From JAWXCB01 sp034440455 (GTDB lineage Bacteria; Bacteroidota; Bacteroidia; Chitinophagales; CAIOSU01), in NCBI GenBank assembly GCA_034440455.1, contig JAWXCB010000060.1, positions 1-35,153 of the forward strand: DNA of 35,153 nt, in the 5' to 3' direction. The notes beneath the pieces were generated by a model. That model saw only the letters and a program-made list of their open reading frames with translations, was not told where the DNA came from and searched no databases. Shown here piece after piece: positions 1-10,100 of the stretch. Position 1 is the first letter of the stretch. The number at the start of each line of letters is the position of its first letter. The translations under genes and the position numbers were made by a program.

Positions 1-1
1 A

Positions 2-76
2 AAAGGAATTTATAGCGTGCGCGTAATTTCTGATGAGAATGCTTCAATGATCAGAAAGATGATTCGGGTAGAGTGA
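2..76 (+). CDS. C-terminal end of a T9SS type A cargo protein (partial)
   Basis: Frame 2 is open from the window edge to a TGA at 74-76 and encodes about 24 residues: K-G-I-Y-S-V-R-V, a short polar turn, then a basic strand ending I-R-V-E. A K-G-x-Y strand, a turn and a last basic strand is the usual ending of the T9SS type A sorting domain, the signal that sends cargo through the outer membrane for anchoring or release. The rest of the gene lies outside the window. It runs towards the minus-strand exosortase gene, and the two share the short gap 77-177. The call rests on a very short peptide, so an unrelated protein ending in a similar beta-hairpin is possible. Confidence 0.55.
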   Translation, partial: KGIYSVRVISDENASMIRKMIRVE

Positions 77-81
77 TTTTC

Positions 82-99
82 GCCCCGCACGTGCGGGGC
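82..99. terminator. Perfect 18-bp GC-rich palindrome between convergent genes
   Basis: The arms GCCCCGCAC and GTGCGGGGC are exactly complementary, giving a 7-bp stem with an ACGT loop if transcribed. It starts 5 nt after the stop of the plus-strand cargo gene and lies downstream of the minus-strand exosortase gene. A role as a bidirectional transcription end is plausible from its position, but neither strand has a clear U-run after the stem. Confidence 0.4.
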
Positions 100-204
100 A
101 AAGGCGCAGAGAGAAATAAATTCCGAATTCAGACCAAATTTAGCATAGCAGTTTTTGAATCAGTTTACAAAGAAATTCTAACTCTGCGGCTTTGCGTCTC
201 TGCG
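98..204. repeat. Inverted pair of 8-bp-period repeats at the end of the exosortase gene
   Basis: On the plus strand 181-204 reads as three consecutive 8-bp units of the form xCTYTGCG. The reverse complement of 182-195 matches 98-111 at 13 of 14 positions (core GCAAAG, then CGCAGAG), so the two blocks form an inverted pair around about 70 bases. The right block lies inside the exosortase gene and encodes its last residues (S-R-R-D-A-K-P-Q-S); the stop codon at 178-180 abuts it. The sequence between the blocks, 112-180, shows no other gene. Confidence 0.7.
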
Positions 205-795
205 AGAGATTTTCGATTTGTGCTTCTCCCGCAGCATCCACCAATAAAACAAAAGCAGCGCAGCCGCCACAACGATGTTGAACAAATAATCATGGCTGAG
301 AAACATGAAATCATGCGCGTGTACATCAATCAGAATCAAGCCGATTATTCTGAATACGTTAAGCGTTTGAATCAGCAGGATGCCAATCACCACTCCCGCG
401 ATGCGCTTGCTCCATGCAATCTGCGCAACCAAAAACAACAGGCTGAAATAATACATCAGTTGAAAACCCAAACAATAATTGCCCAGCGAGATGCCGCCAT
501 AGCCCGCGATGCGCAGGATATATTCATTCACCATCTGGGTTTCATAACCAAGTAAATGTAAAATGCCATCGCTGATGTGCAGCAATGTTGCGCGAAGCCA
601 ATCATTCAATACTTCCCAGGGAGCGCTGAGCGCGGGTACATGCCGCTCGCTGATGGCAACAGATTCTTCGCCAATCAGCCAAATGAATCCTTTCCAGGAC
701 AGCCAAATGAAAAAGAGTTTTCCGATAAAAAACAGAAAGTCTTTCGTCTGCTTGTCGCTCAGTAAACTTTTTTTTGAAGAAGTGTTCTCTTCCAA
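178..795 (-). CDS. Exosortase/archaeosortase family transpeptidase
   Basis: This 205-residue membrane protein has the family's three diagnostic residues in the right order: Cys108 in N-Y-C-L-G-F, Arg149 in N-V-F-R-I and His168 in S-H-D-Y-L-F. In the family these form the cysteine transpeptidase site that cuts a C-terminal CTERM signal outside the inner membrane and transfers the protein to a carrier. Hydrophobic segments fall near residues 20-42, 110-127, 131-156 and 170-187. No ATG precedes residue 88; the likely start is TTG at 793-795, after which the TM layout is complete. It follows the CTERM mini-gene by 21 nt, in the same reading frame, so it is probably co-transcribed and coupled. The last residues, from about 195, come from an 8-bp repeat and look like a recent extension. 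The family call is firm; the exosortase subtype is not assigned. Confidence 0.85.
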   Translation of the reverse strand: MEENTSSKKSLLSDKQTKDFLFFIGKLFFIWLSWKGFIWLIGEESVAISERHVPALSAPWEVLNDWLRATLLHISDGILHLLGYETQMVNEYILRIAGYGGISLGNYCLGFQLMYYFSLLFLVAQIAWSKRIAGVVIGILLIQTLNVFRIIGLILIDVHAHDFMFLSHDYLFNIVVAAALLLFYWWMLREKHKSKISRRDAKPQS

Positions 796-816
796 AACAG
801 AGAGGAAGCGGGTTGT

Positions 817-1020
817 TTATGCCGCTTCGTTTTCAAGATAATACTTTTTGCCTGCGAGTAGCGCTGCGCCACCAAGCAACAGCCCTGAAATCACATCCAG
901 CGGAATACCTGCCGGTGGCGGTGGCGGACCGGGACCGCCCTGCCCATATACCAGCAACGGCATCAGCATTCCCAAAAAGAGAATCGAAAATTTCGTGATG
1001 ATTTTAATCCTTGAGTTCAT
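817..1020 (-). CDS. Minimal CTERM-tailed exported protein, likely substrate of the adjacent exosortase
   Basis: From ATG at 1018-1020 the product is 67 residues. A signal peptide (basic M-N-S-R-I-K start, hydrophobic core, probable cleavage after V-Y-G-Q near residue 27) is followed by about 40 mature residues: a Gly/Pro linker with a run of five prolines, the motif I-P-L-D, a transmembrane stretch and a basic K-K end. That is the tripartite plan of an exosortase sorting tail. The I-P-L-D motif recalls the short Bacteroidota tails annotated as PID-CTERM, from memory and with one substitution. There is no separate functional domain: the mature protein is little more than the sorting tail. An in-frame ATG-like start seven codons upstream, at 1041, would overlap the promoter box, so the shorter start is preferred. 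The exosortase gene follows directly. Confidence 0.75.
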   Translation of the reverse strand: MNSRIKIITKFSILFLGMLMPLLVYGQGGPGPPPPPAGIPLDVISGLLLGGAALLAGKKYYLENEAA

Positions 1021-1038
1021 TTGCAAGCTAACTCGGCA

Positions 1039-1046
1039 CAAAAGTA
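1039..1046 (-). promoter_or_regulatory. Bacteroidota -7 promoter box for the CTERM-exosortase unit
   Basis: The minus strand reads TACTTTTG, an exact match to the Bacteroidota -7 consensus TAnnTTTG, 18 nt before the chosen start codon. That implies a short leader of about 10 nt. I see no good -33 TTTG at the usual distance. Confidence 0.55.
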
Positions 1047-1096
1047 AAAACTACCTGTGACTTTTGTTTTAATTTTTTGTTATTCTTTTTCTACAA

Positions 1097-1126
1097 GAAC
1101 AAGATTGCGCTTCAACAACCCTGTTC
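1097..1126 (-). terminator. Weak hairpin after the giant surface-protein gene
   Basis: Arms at 1097-1107 and 1116-1126 pair over 11 positions, two of them G-U, around an 8-nt loop. It begins 15 nt after the stop codon of the 4631-residue gene and precedes the next promoter box. The following minus-strand sequence is A-rich rather than T-rich, so this is only a possible terminator. Confidence 0.3.
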
Positions 1127-1140
1127 CTTTTATTTACATT

Positions 1141-4100
1141 TTATCTGTCTTCGCCCAACAACACTTTCTTCAACGCCTTTTCTCCGTCAGCAAGTTCCAC
1201 ATGCACATAATAAATTCCCGCAGCCGCGCTCACCGGCATTTGATAAACCGCTTTGTACGCCAATTGTTTCACATCCGCCTGCGCGATGATTTGCCCAAGC
1301 GCATTATACACCGTAACTCGTGCATCCACATCCTGCTTCGTCATTATTTGCGAAATAAACAGCACATCGTTGTTTTCAAAAATGCGGATGTTGCCGCTTT
1401 CCACCGAGCCAACTCCGGTTGAAACTGTATCCTGTTTGCTCACTGACACTTTAATCGTTGAAACAGCCGAGCAGCCATCGTTGCTTGCCGTGAAGATAAT
1501 ATCATACGCTCCGGGAGTTGCATACGCATAGTTCACAGATGTTACATCGGTGAATGTAGTTCCATCACCCATCTGCCATGTGTAAGTTGTTGCGCCAGTT
1601 GTTTGCGCATCCACAGTGAAGGTTTCGTTTTCCAATACTGCGGTAACAGGCGCATCAAGCGCAGCGGTTACAGGCTGCAAGCCGGTTACGATAATCGTCA
1701 TCGTAGTTGCATAGCCTGATGCAGGATGCGTAAGGTCGAGCGTGTAAGTACCCGGAGCCAATTGATTAATCAATTCCGTTGTGCTGAACACATCGCTGGT
1801 AATCACTGCATCGTTTGTATCTTTCAACCGGAATGCCCACTCAATACCACCGCGCTGGTCAAGCGTGATTGTTCCGTTGTTGCCGCTGCAATCTGATGTA
1901 GTTGTTGCAATCAGCAGTTCAGGCGTGAAGTGCAGCATAAACCTGTCTTTATCATCACCCACATTTGCCGCGAAAGCATACACGTTATTCTGCCTCAGGT
2001 ATTGAATCGTTCCTGTCTTTAAATCTTCCAACCAAACAATTGTTGTTTGCGGCAAATCTTCAATACCGTTGAATGTAAACGTGTGTGTACTGTTTGTAGT
2101 AATCAAAATGCTCAATGGAACAGAGCGCGTTGCTGCGCTAATCAGCGGCAACGCCTGAATTGCCTGCATATCGCTACCCGACTTGGTGTAAAGTGAAGGA
2201 ACACCCACATCATTATACAACTTCATTGCATCAAGCCCGTTGTCAAACACATCCGTGAAGAGCGAATCAAATGCAAGCAGCGTGTTGTCATTCTTGCCGT
2301 TGCCTGATTGCACGTTGATGTTTAAGCCATACGCATAGCCTTGTTGCTGCTTGTAGAAAGTGGTGTTCGTTCCTTTCGTTCTTGTGTCTGCATTGAATGT
2401 GAAACTGAGCGATGCAGATGGAGAAGTTGACGGTGCCGCGCGCACAAAGAACGCCTGATTGGTATTGAGCGTAAGCGCAGTTGTAAGGAAGTTGTAAGCT
2501 GAATACGTGCCGCCAACAGGGCTGTACACATAAGCCGCTCCATCCCACGTTCCGGTGTTGTCGGCTGCAACTTCGCTCCAATCAATCGGAGCAAAGTAAG
2601 GGTTGGAAACAAGATTGTAGCCTTGCGAATATGCCACCGCATTTGTAGCAGTCTTCGACATGTTTGTAAGCGTGACGTTCGCTTTTTGATATGCGCCTGT
2701 TTCTTCAATTGTTGTGGCATTCGGAATACGCGCTGCAATTCCTCTTCCGGGTGCGATGGTATAATTCACATCTTCCACCTTCCAGCCTGCGAGGTAACAA
2801 CTTGTTACATTGCTTTCATGGTAGCTGAAGAAGCCGCCATAGTTTGAGCCTTGCGCAGTAGTTGGATTTGCCGGGTCGCAGTTGCCAGGCGTGATGAATC
2901 CGGTGGTGCCCGTAACACTCATATTGAAATCATCGCTCCACTTGCTGCCTGCCGTTGCGCTCGTTACGCCACCGATGTAATGGAAGGTATTTGCTCCGCC
3001 AGTTGTGGGGATGTAACGCTCAATCGTTACATTGCCTGTGAGCGTACCGTAAGGTCCGGCAGTAGAAAAATCAAAGTCATTGATGTAGCCTGTTCCATTA
3101 ATATCAGACTCAAGCGTGAGTGTTGCATTCGCGGGAACAGTAAATGTGCCGCTCAACAACGCGAGTTCTTTTTTCACACCAATACTTGCAGAAGCCGAAA
3201 GCGAACTGTTACCATCAATCTTCAGGTAATCAACAAGCAGATTTCCCGCAATGGATGAACCCGCCTTGAGCGTGAGGAAACCACTGCCCATGCTCGTGGT
3301 GCTGCTGTTGTTGGTGAGCACACCGTTTACCTGCAATTCGCCATCGGGTACGCCTGCAGTAACGCTATAGTTAACAGTAACCGATGCGCCAGTTTGAATC
3401 GTAAGATTTTTGGTTACTGCATCTAATGTAGCATGGGTAACCATTGGGAAATAATTGCCGCCAGTCGGGTTTGTCGGAATCACCACATCTGTGGTTGCTA
3501 TGGGAATTGTGTTGCAACTCCAGTTGTCGGCATCAAACCAGTTGGTTTTATCTGTGGCATCGTTTGCAGTCCACGTGCCTGCGGTGCAGGTTGAAGTTGT
3601 AGCACAAGCCAAAGCAACCGTTATATCTACTTTGGGATTATCTAACCATGTAAAGAACACATTGCCGTTGTTGTATCCGCAATTCGGCTCCATGTAAAAC
3701 AGGATGCTCGACTTGTTGGTGATTGCAGAAATGTCAAACACCACTTCCACTTCTGCGCAAGTTCTCGCTACGGAGTAATTAAATCCTTCACCATTCGCTC
3801 CATAATTCGCGTATGCGTTAGAGCCATTTATTGTGAGCGAAGTAATCGCGTTGTGATATGCGCCATCTGCCCAATAGTAAATGCGCATGTGGTCATCGGG
3901 TTGCGCTGCGAAGTAAGAATGGGAAACATCAAAGGTTAAGGTTACTGTATTCAATCCGGTGCAGTTGGTGCTTGGGGTGCGCAGGAAACAACCATAGAAG
4001 TTGTTGAATGAACCGGAGAAACCCACCGCACCGCCTGTGCAGCCGTTGGAGCCGTTCCACACCAAGCCGCCTGTGGTGCAGGATGCTGGTGACCACCATT

Positions 4101-7100
4101 TGTTTGTAGGCGCAGAATAGGAAGTATTTAAATCAGAAGATGCGTTGAACGGCTGCGCTGTTGCCGTTCCTGATGCACCGCCACGGGTGTCGCCATCATT
4201 GTTTTTTGCAACTGCATTGAAGCAATACTGTGTATTGTTTGAAAGCCCGGTTACGGTTTTTGTTCCCCATGTTGCCTTAGTCTGGAATACTTCCGTAGCT
4301 CCCATCGTGCCGTTTGCCTGCACATAGAGTCCTGTGTTATCTTCATAAATAGAATAGGTGGTATTTGCAGGATTTGCAACAGGCGTTTCAACTTGCAGTG
4401 TAACATTCAGCGTGGTGCTTGTCGCGCCATTCACAACGGGCAGCACTGGTTCATCAGCAGCAGTATAGCGCGGAGTGGTCATCTCTGTCCAACTGCAAGA
4501 TGTGCCTCCGTTTGTTGCCCGCACACGATAGTAGTAAGGCGCATTCGGATTGTCGCCTGTGTTATGGCTATACTCAGGGTCTGTAAGATTTGTGGCAAGC
4601 GCATTCCAAGCACTTCCGTTGGTGGAATACTCAATATCATAAGCGGTTGCATTTGTTACTGCATTCCAGCCGATGTTAATGTAGTGCGATGTGCCGTTTG
4701 GCGGAGCGCCAATGTCGGCAGTAACTGCTGCCGTTGCTGAAAGCACAATAACCGCTACCGCGCTGTTGCCCACACAAGCCGCATCCGCAGAACATTTTAC
4801 AAATGCAGTATAAGTAGTGTTTGCCGCAGGTGTTGTGCTGATGCTGGTATAAGATGCATTGTAAACCGCAGTTGCTGATGCAAACGCAGTTCCGTTCCAG
4901 TAGTTTGTTCCATTCGCCCACGCGTATTCAAACGTGCCGCTGCAATTGCTGCCACCTGTTGGGTTTGCCGTAAGCGTAACTGATGCAGCCGTGCAAATCG
5001 TTAAGCTTGATGCCGTGCCGTTTGCTCGGGCAGTAAGCGTTTGCGCTGTGCAGCTTGATGTAATTGTTACTACTGCCGGAGTGGCTTGATATGATTCAGC
5101 GCATGTTCCGAAGGAAATTTCACAACGGTAATAGGTGGTGGTGGTTACCGTTCCGGTGCTGTAAGTGGTGCCAGTTGCGCCCGAAATATCCGTCCATGGA
5201 CCTGTTGCAGCAGGCGCCTGCTGCCATTGGCGTTTCGCACATGAGTGCGTGTTATTCAATGTAAGCGTTGCAGAGCCGCTGCCAGTGAATGAAGAAGAGA
5301 GCGGAGTGATATTTCCGCCTTCAGGGCAACCTGCTACAACGATATCATCTACTACAAATGAACCCGCGCCAACAGCGTTGTTGTTTGATGTCCAGCGAAA
5401 CGCAACATACAGATTCGCATTATTGTCAGCATCTGTCGGCAACAGGATTGCTTCCGCAGCCGCTGTGCTCTGATTGAAAAATTGGTTGTTGTCGAAATTG
5501 CCGCCCTGTGCCGGGTCTTCCAGCCAGTTGGCTGTGCTTGATGGATTAACTCCTGTCGGATTGTAAATTACTGAACCCCTGTCAATACCTGTTGAGCCTG
5601 ACCATTCACCTCCGGCAGTATAATTGAAATTCACGGTGATATCTTTGAATCCTGTAGATGGGATTTGACGGTAAATAAACCTGTCTGTATTTACATCATT
5701 GTAATAAGTAAACTCTCCACCTCCTGCATCGGGCGCGTTTATATAGTATGCTGACACACCCATAGAGTTGCCGCTCACAGCGCCTGTTTCATTATGAACA
5801 GACCACACATTGCGATAACCAAAACCACCGCTTTGGTCAGCCGTAGTGTTTGCCAACCATCCATCCTGAGGCGTAATCTGTGACAACATTCCTTCCGACC
5901 ACGTTTCAAAGTTCTGAATATAGATTGCAAGCTGCCCCATCGTGGTGAACGACTGAATAGCGCAGCCTGTCGCATCGCCATAACCATTCTTTGGAATGAT
6001 TTGCCAGTAGTAAGTTGTATTCGGCTCCAAACATCCCGCATCATAGGAAAGGCTTGTTGTGTTTGTTACAAAAGTCGGAGTGGCGGATGTGCTGAAATAC
6101 ACATCATAACTTGTTGCACCCAACGCAGTTTGCCACAACAATACAGGGGTGAGATTAGGCGGGGTGGTTGTGCTGCCATTCACAGGAGAAGTGATGTTGG
6201 CGCAATCAGGAGGCACATTCCCGGCAAATTCATCAGCGCCAATATCGGGAGTGCCGCTGCGCGGGTCGCCATCAATATCAGTGGTGATGCCTGAAATCGG
6301 GGTGCCCAATGCGTTAAGCCCTGATGTGCCTTGCAAGTGCAGATTGGTAGCTGATATAAATCCAGGAAGCACATTTACAGATTGAGCGTCTTGTCCGGTG
6401 CCTGTCCTCCATGCAGCGATGGTAGTTCTGTTTGCGGCTCCGATAAAGCCAAGCGTTCCTGTTCCTTGCCAATAATCGTTATAGTTAATATTCGCATAAA
6501 CGGATGATGCTGCGCTCGAATAAATAGCATAACGGCTGCTACCAACCGTTTGGGTATTGGAGAAAATGTTGTTACGGATATTAATAGAGTTGGAGGTAGT
6601 TACTAAACTTGTTACATACATCGGTGCGGTGAAACTCATTGCAAGTGTTTGGTTAGTTACTAATGACACCGAATTATAGTAGAAATTATATCCACCTCCC
6701 TGATAAACAAAGATTCCATAACCATTTAAAGGATAAAGTGGCGAAGAACTGAAGCCTGAAGGTGAACCCGCGCTCGCTCCTGTAGCTGCCACATCATAGA
6801 TGACATTGTTGAAGAAAGTAACATTCGAGCTTGTTGAACTGCTTAAAACACCGATGCCATAACATCCGTAAGCTCCGCCTCCCGTATTTTTAATGTCGCT
6901 GATCGTATTCCCTGAAATCGTACCGTTTGAAAAGTTTTGATACAATTCAATTCCATAGCTATAATTTCCCAAAACAGTTGAAACGCCTTGTATTTGATTA
7001 TTGCTCACGGTAAAATTCTGGAGGTTGCCAATTCCGATACCTCCCTGATTAATCTTATCGGCTGCAACAGAAGTTGAACCCAGCACATTGTTGCTGATAT

Positions 7101-10100
7101 TGTAGTCTGCATCATAGCTGGAGCCGTTGCCGTTTACGTTAATTCCATAAGCGCATTTCGTCACCAGATTGTTGATAATCGTCAGGGTAGAGTTCGAAGA
7201 TTCTGCAGGATTACCCACTGTTAAATAGCTTCCCGCAAGAATACCTGCAAGCGTGGTGGTATTCGTGTTGCCTGTCACCTTGCAATTTTTTATAGTAATA
7301 TTTATAGCCCCGTCTGAAGTGCTGGCGCTTGTTATCCAAATAACCACTGTCGCTGTTCCAGCGTTGGTACTGGCTATCGTCATGTCCCTTGTTGTGCCTC
7401 CAACGGTGTTTGACCCATCAATCGTTACATTATCTGCGCCTTTTAACTGCAATATTGCAGCAGCATTGCTGCCGGTTACTGTGGGCGTTGCGCCCGCTTC
7501 CGGCTTAATGGTGATTGTCCAGGGTCCTCCGCAGTAAGAAGTAACTGCCGTGAGCGGAGTCAGTGTAGCGCCTTCAGCGATGGTTCCCGTTTTCACATTC
7601 ACCAATAAATCACTGCCAATACCATTCGTATTAATCGCTGCAAACAATCCGCTTGCACCGTTGAACGTGGCATAAGTGCCGCCTGAACCAACTGTAACAG
7701 TTCCTGAAAGTGGTGAGCCAAAACTATATGTGCCAGATGCAGGAAATGTATATCCTATTGGCAATGTCAACGTAGTTGAACCCGCCACATCAGGGCTGTG
7801 CAAGGGCACTATTCCGTTGCTTTGCGAATAGCCCACATTTGGTGTGCCGTTCAAATCCTGCGCGACAAAATAGTATTCAAAGACATTGCCGCCTGCGGGA
7901 GTAATGCTGTAATTGGAATACGTGAGCGTGAATGTCCATACGCTGCTATTTGTATTTCCTGAAGCATTCACGCCTTCTGCAAACTGTGTGTTGCTCCACA
8001 CTTCATTCGGAGTGGAGCGCCTGAAATACATTCTCGGCTTGTTTGCTGTGAGCGAGATGCCTGATTGCGCATCGGTAACGGTGACACTCACGGTCGTGAC
8101 AGCAGGCAAGCACAAACCCTGTGTGGGAATGCTTGTGTAGCTGAACGCAGGAGGCGTAACATCCGCAGGAATGAAGTCACCTTCATCTGCGCCAATGTCG
8201 GGGGCGGTGCCGCCACCGTTGGCTTGTCCGCCAAGCGGGTAGCCAGTGCGCACATTCACCGCGCCAAAATCATCCGTTAATCCTGAAATGACAACAGCGC
8301 CTGACTCAGCAGATGTGGCTAAAGTTGTGCTGAGATTCAGATTTGGCGTTGCTGCTGTTGGATTGGCAAATTGCGGGTTGGCTGACACGCTGTTGTCGTC
8401 AAAAGCGGTGTTGTTTTTCCAAAGGGTGAAAGTGGCTTGGTCAGCGCTTCCTGTGTAACCGAAAATTCCGCCTGTGCCGCTCACATAAATCAAATTATAG
8501 TCCTGGGTCAGCGTGGTGCCGTTATTGTGATAAACGCCATAGTGCTTACCGCCTGTTGTATTATTGGAGCGGGCATTTACAAAAATGTTGTTGCGGACAT
8601 TATCGGTGCTGCCCGTCTGCACTTTTCGGAAGGCGTACGTATTGTTGGCGGTTGTTCCCACTCCGCTGCCTCCGATATACACGCTGTTGTAATAGAGGCT
8701 GTTGTTGATTGCCGTGTTGTCTTTTGAAATTCCGGTGATGACAGGCGTGTTGGTAATCGCAGTTCCGCTTGCATCAAATCCCAGTCGCACCATATTGTTG
8801 CTGGCGGCTACTGCTGTGCCTGCCAAATGAATTCCGGTAACAATTGAGGAGGCTCCTGAAGCAGGTTGTAAATTATACACGAAGTTTTTTGAAACAATAT
8901 CCGTAGCGGAGCTTCCGCTGAAATAAATGCCCGTCACCGTATTATTTGCCGTGCTTGTATTGGATAACGCATACACCTGATTGGCTGAAATCGTATGCGC
9001 CAATGTTCCCCCACTATTCAGCGAAATTCCCAATACAGAAGAAGATGTGGTTGTTCCGGTGGAAGTGGAGTTGGTGGACAGGTTTCTTACAATAGTTCCA
9101 CTGATGGAATAAGTGCCGCCACCTGAAGTGGTAATACCCGCCACTTGTGCTGCTGAACTGGGGTTACCGGTGGTGGTAAGGTTTTGAATGGTATTGGTTC
9201 CTGAAATGTCAACCGTATAAGCAGCGCCTGAAACAGCCGCAATTCCCGTTGTAACCAATGTGGCGGTGGTGGCTGCGGAAGAAGTTTGAATGCTGTTAGC
9301 CGTACTGCCTCCTATCGTGTTTCCACCAGAAATGGAAACGCTGCCGGTAGAAATATAAATGCCATACAAATAACTGGCAAAGTTACCGCTGATAGTTGCA
9401 GTTATTGAACCAATGTTGTTATTGCTGATGGTTTGCCCTGTTGCAGTTGTAGCGGTATATATTCCCGAAACAGGAGTTGTTGATGACAGCACGGTGGACC
9501 CCGTCACTGCGATGGAACCTGTTCCCGTAGTCGCTCCAATGGTATTTCCATCAATCAAATACTTGCCGGATGAAACATAAATTCCCGTGAAGATGGGGAT
9601 TGCCGCAGCGCCTCCGCTGGTGGTGCTCATAGAAATGTTAGTGATAGTGTTGCCCGTTATGTTATTGACGGTACCCGAACTTAAAGCAGTAAGATAAATG
9701 CAATTCAACCGAAAAGTACTGGTAGATGGGAACTGAAAAGTTCCCGTTCCGGCTGAATTGGCATACCCGATAGTGTTGTTGCTGATAGTGAAACCGCTGC
9801 CATCTGTGCTGTTATTAATGTAGATGCCGAACATATTCAAGTTGATGGCTCCGGAACGGGGGATTTGGAAAATACGGTTTCCGGAAATAGTCCACAGCGT
9901 GTTGTAGGTGGAAACAAGTATTCCGCACGTGGTTGAACCAGTATAGAAATTGGAAATGTTGCAATTGGAAATCATGTTGTTATCATTTGCTTTTGATAAT
10001 GTGCCCAGCGCGTAAACACAATTGTAAGGATAAGCCGTTGCGGTAGTAAGGTCTCGGATATCGCAGTTATCAATCGTGTTGTTATCATTCCCCGTTGTGC

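Noticed and set aside
1021..1041. Longer start for the CTERM protein at 1041
   Set aside because: It would overlap the exact -7 promoter box at 1039-1046 and adds no useful signal-peptide residues.
2288..2738. Minus-strand frames of 97 and 138 codons within the giant gene as signs of a frameshift
   Set aside because: The main frame continues without a break through this region. The alternative frames are Arg/Gln-rich shift products.
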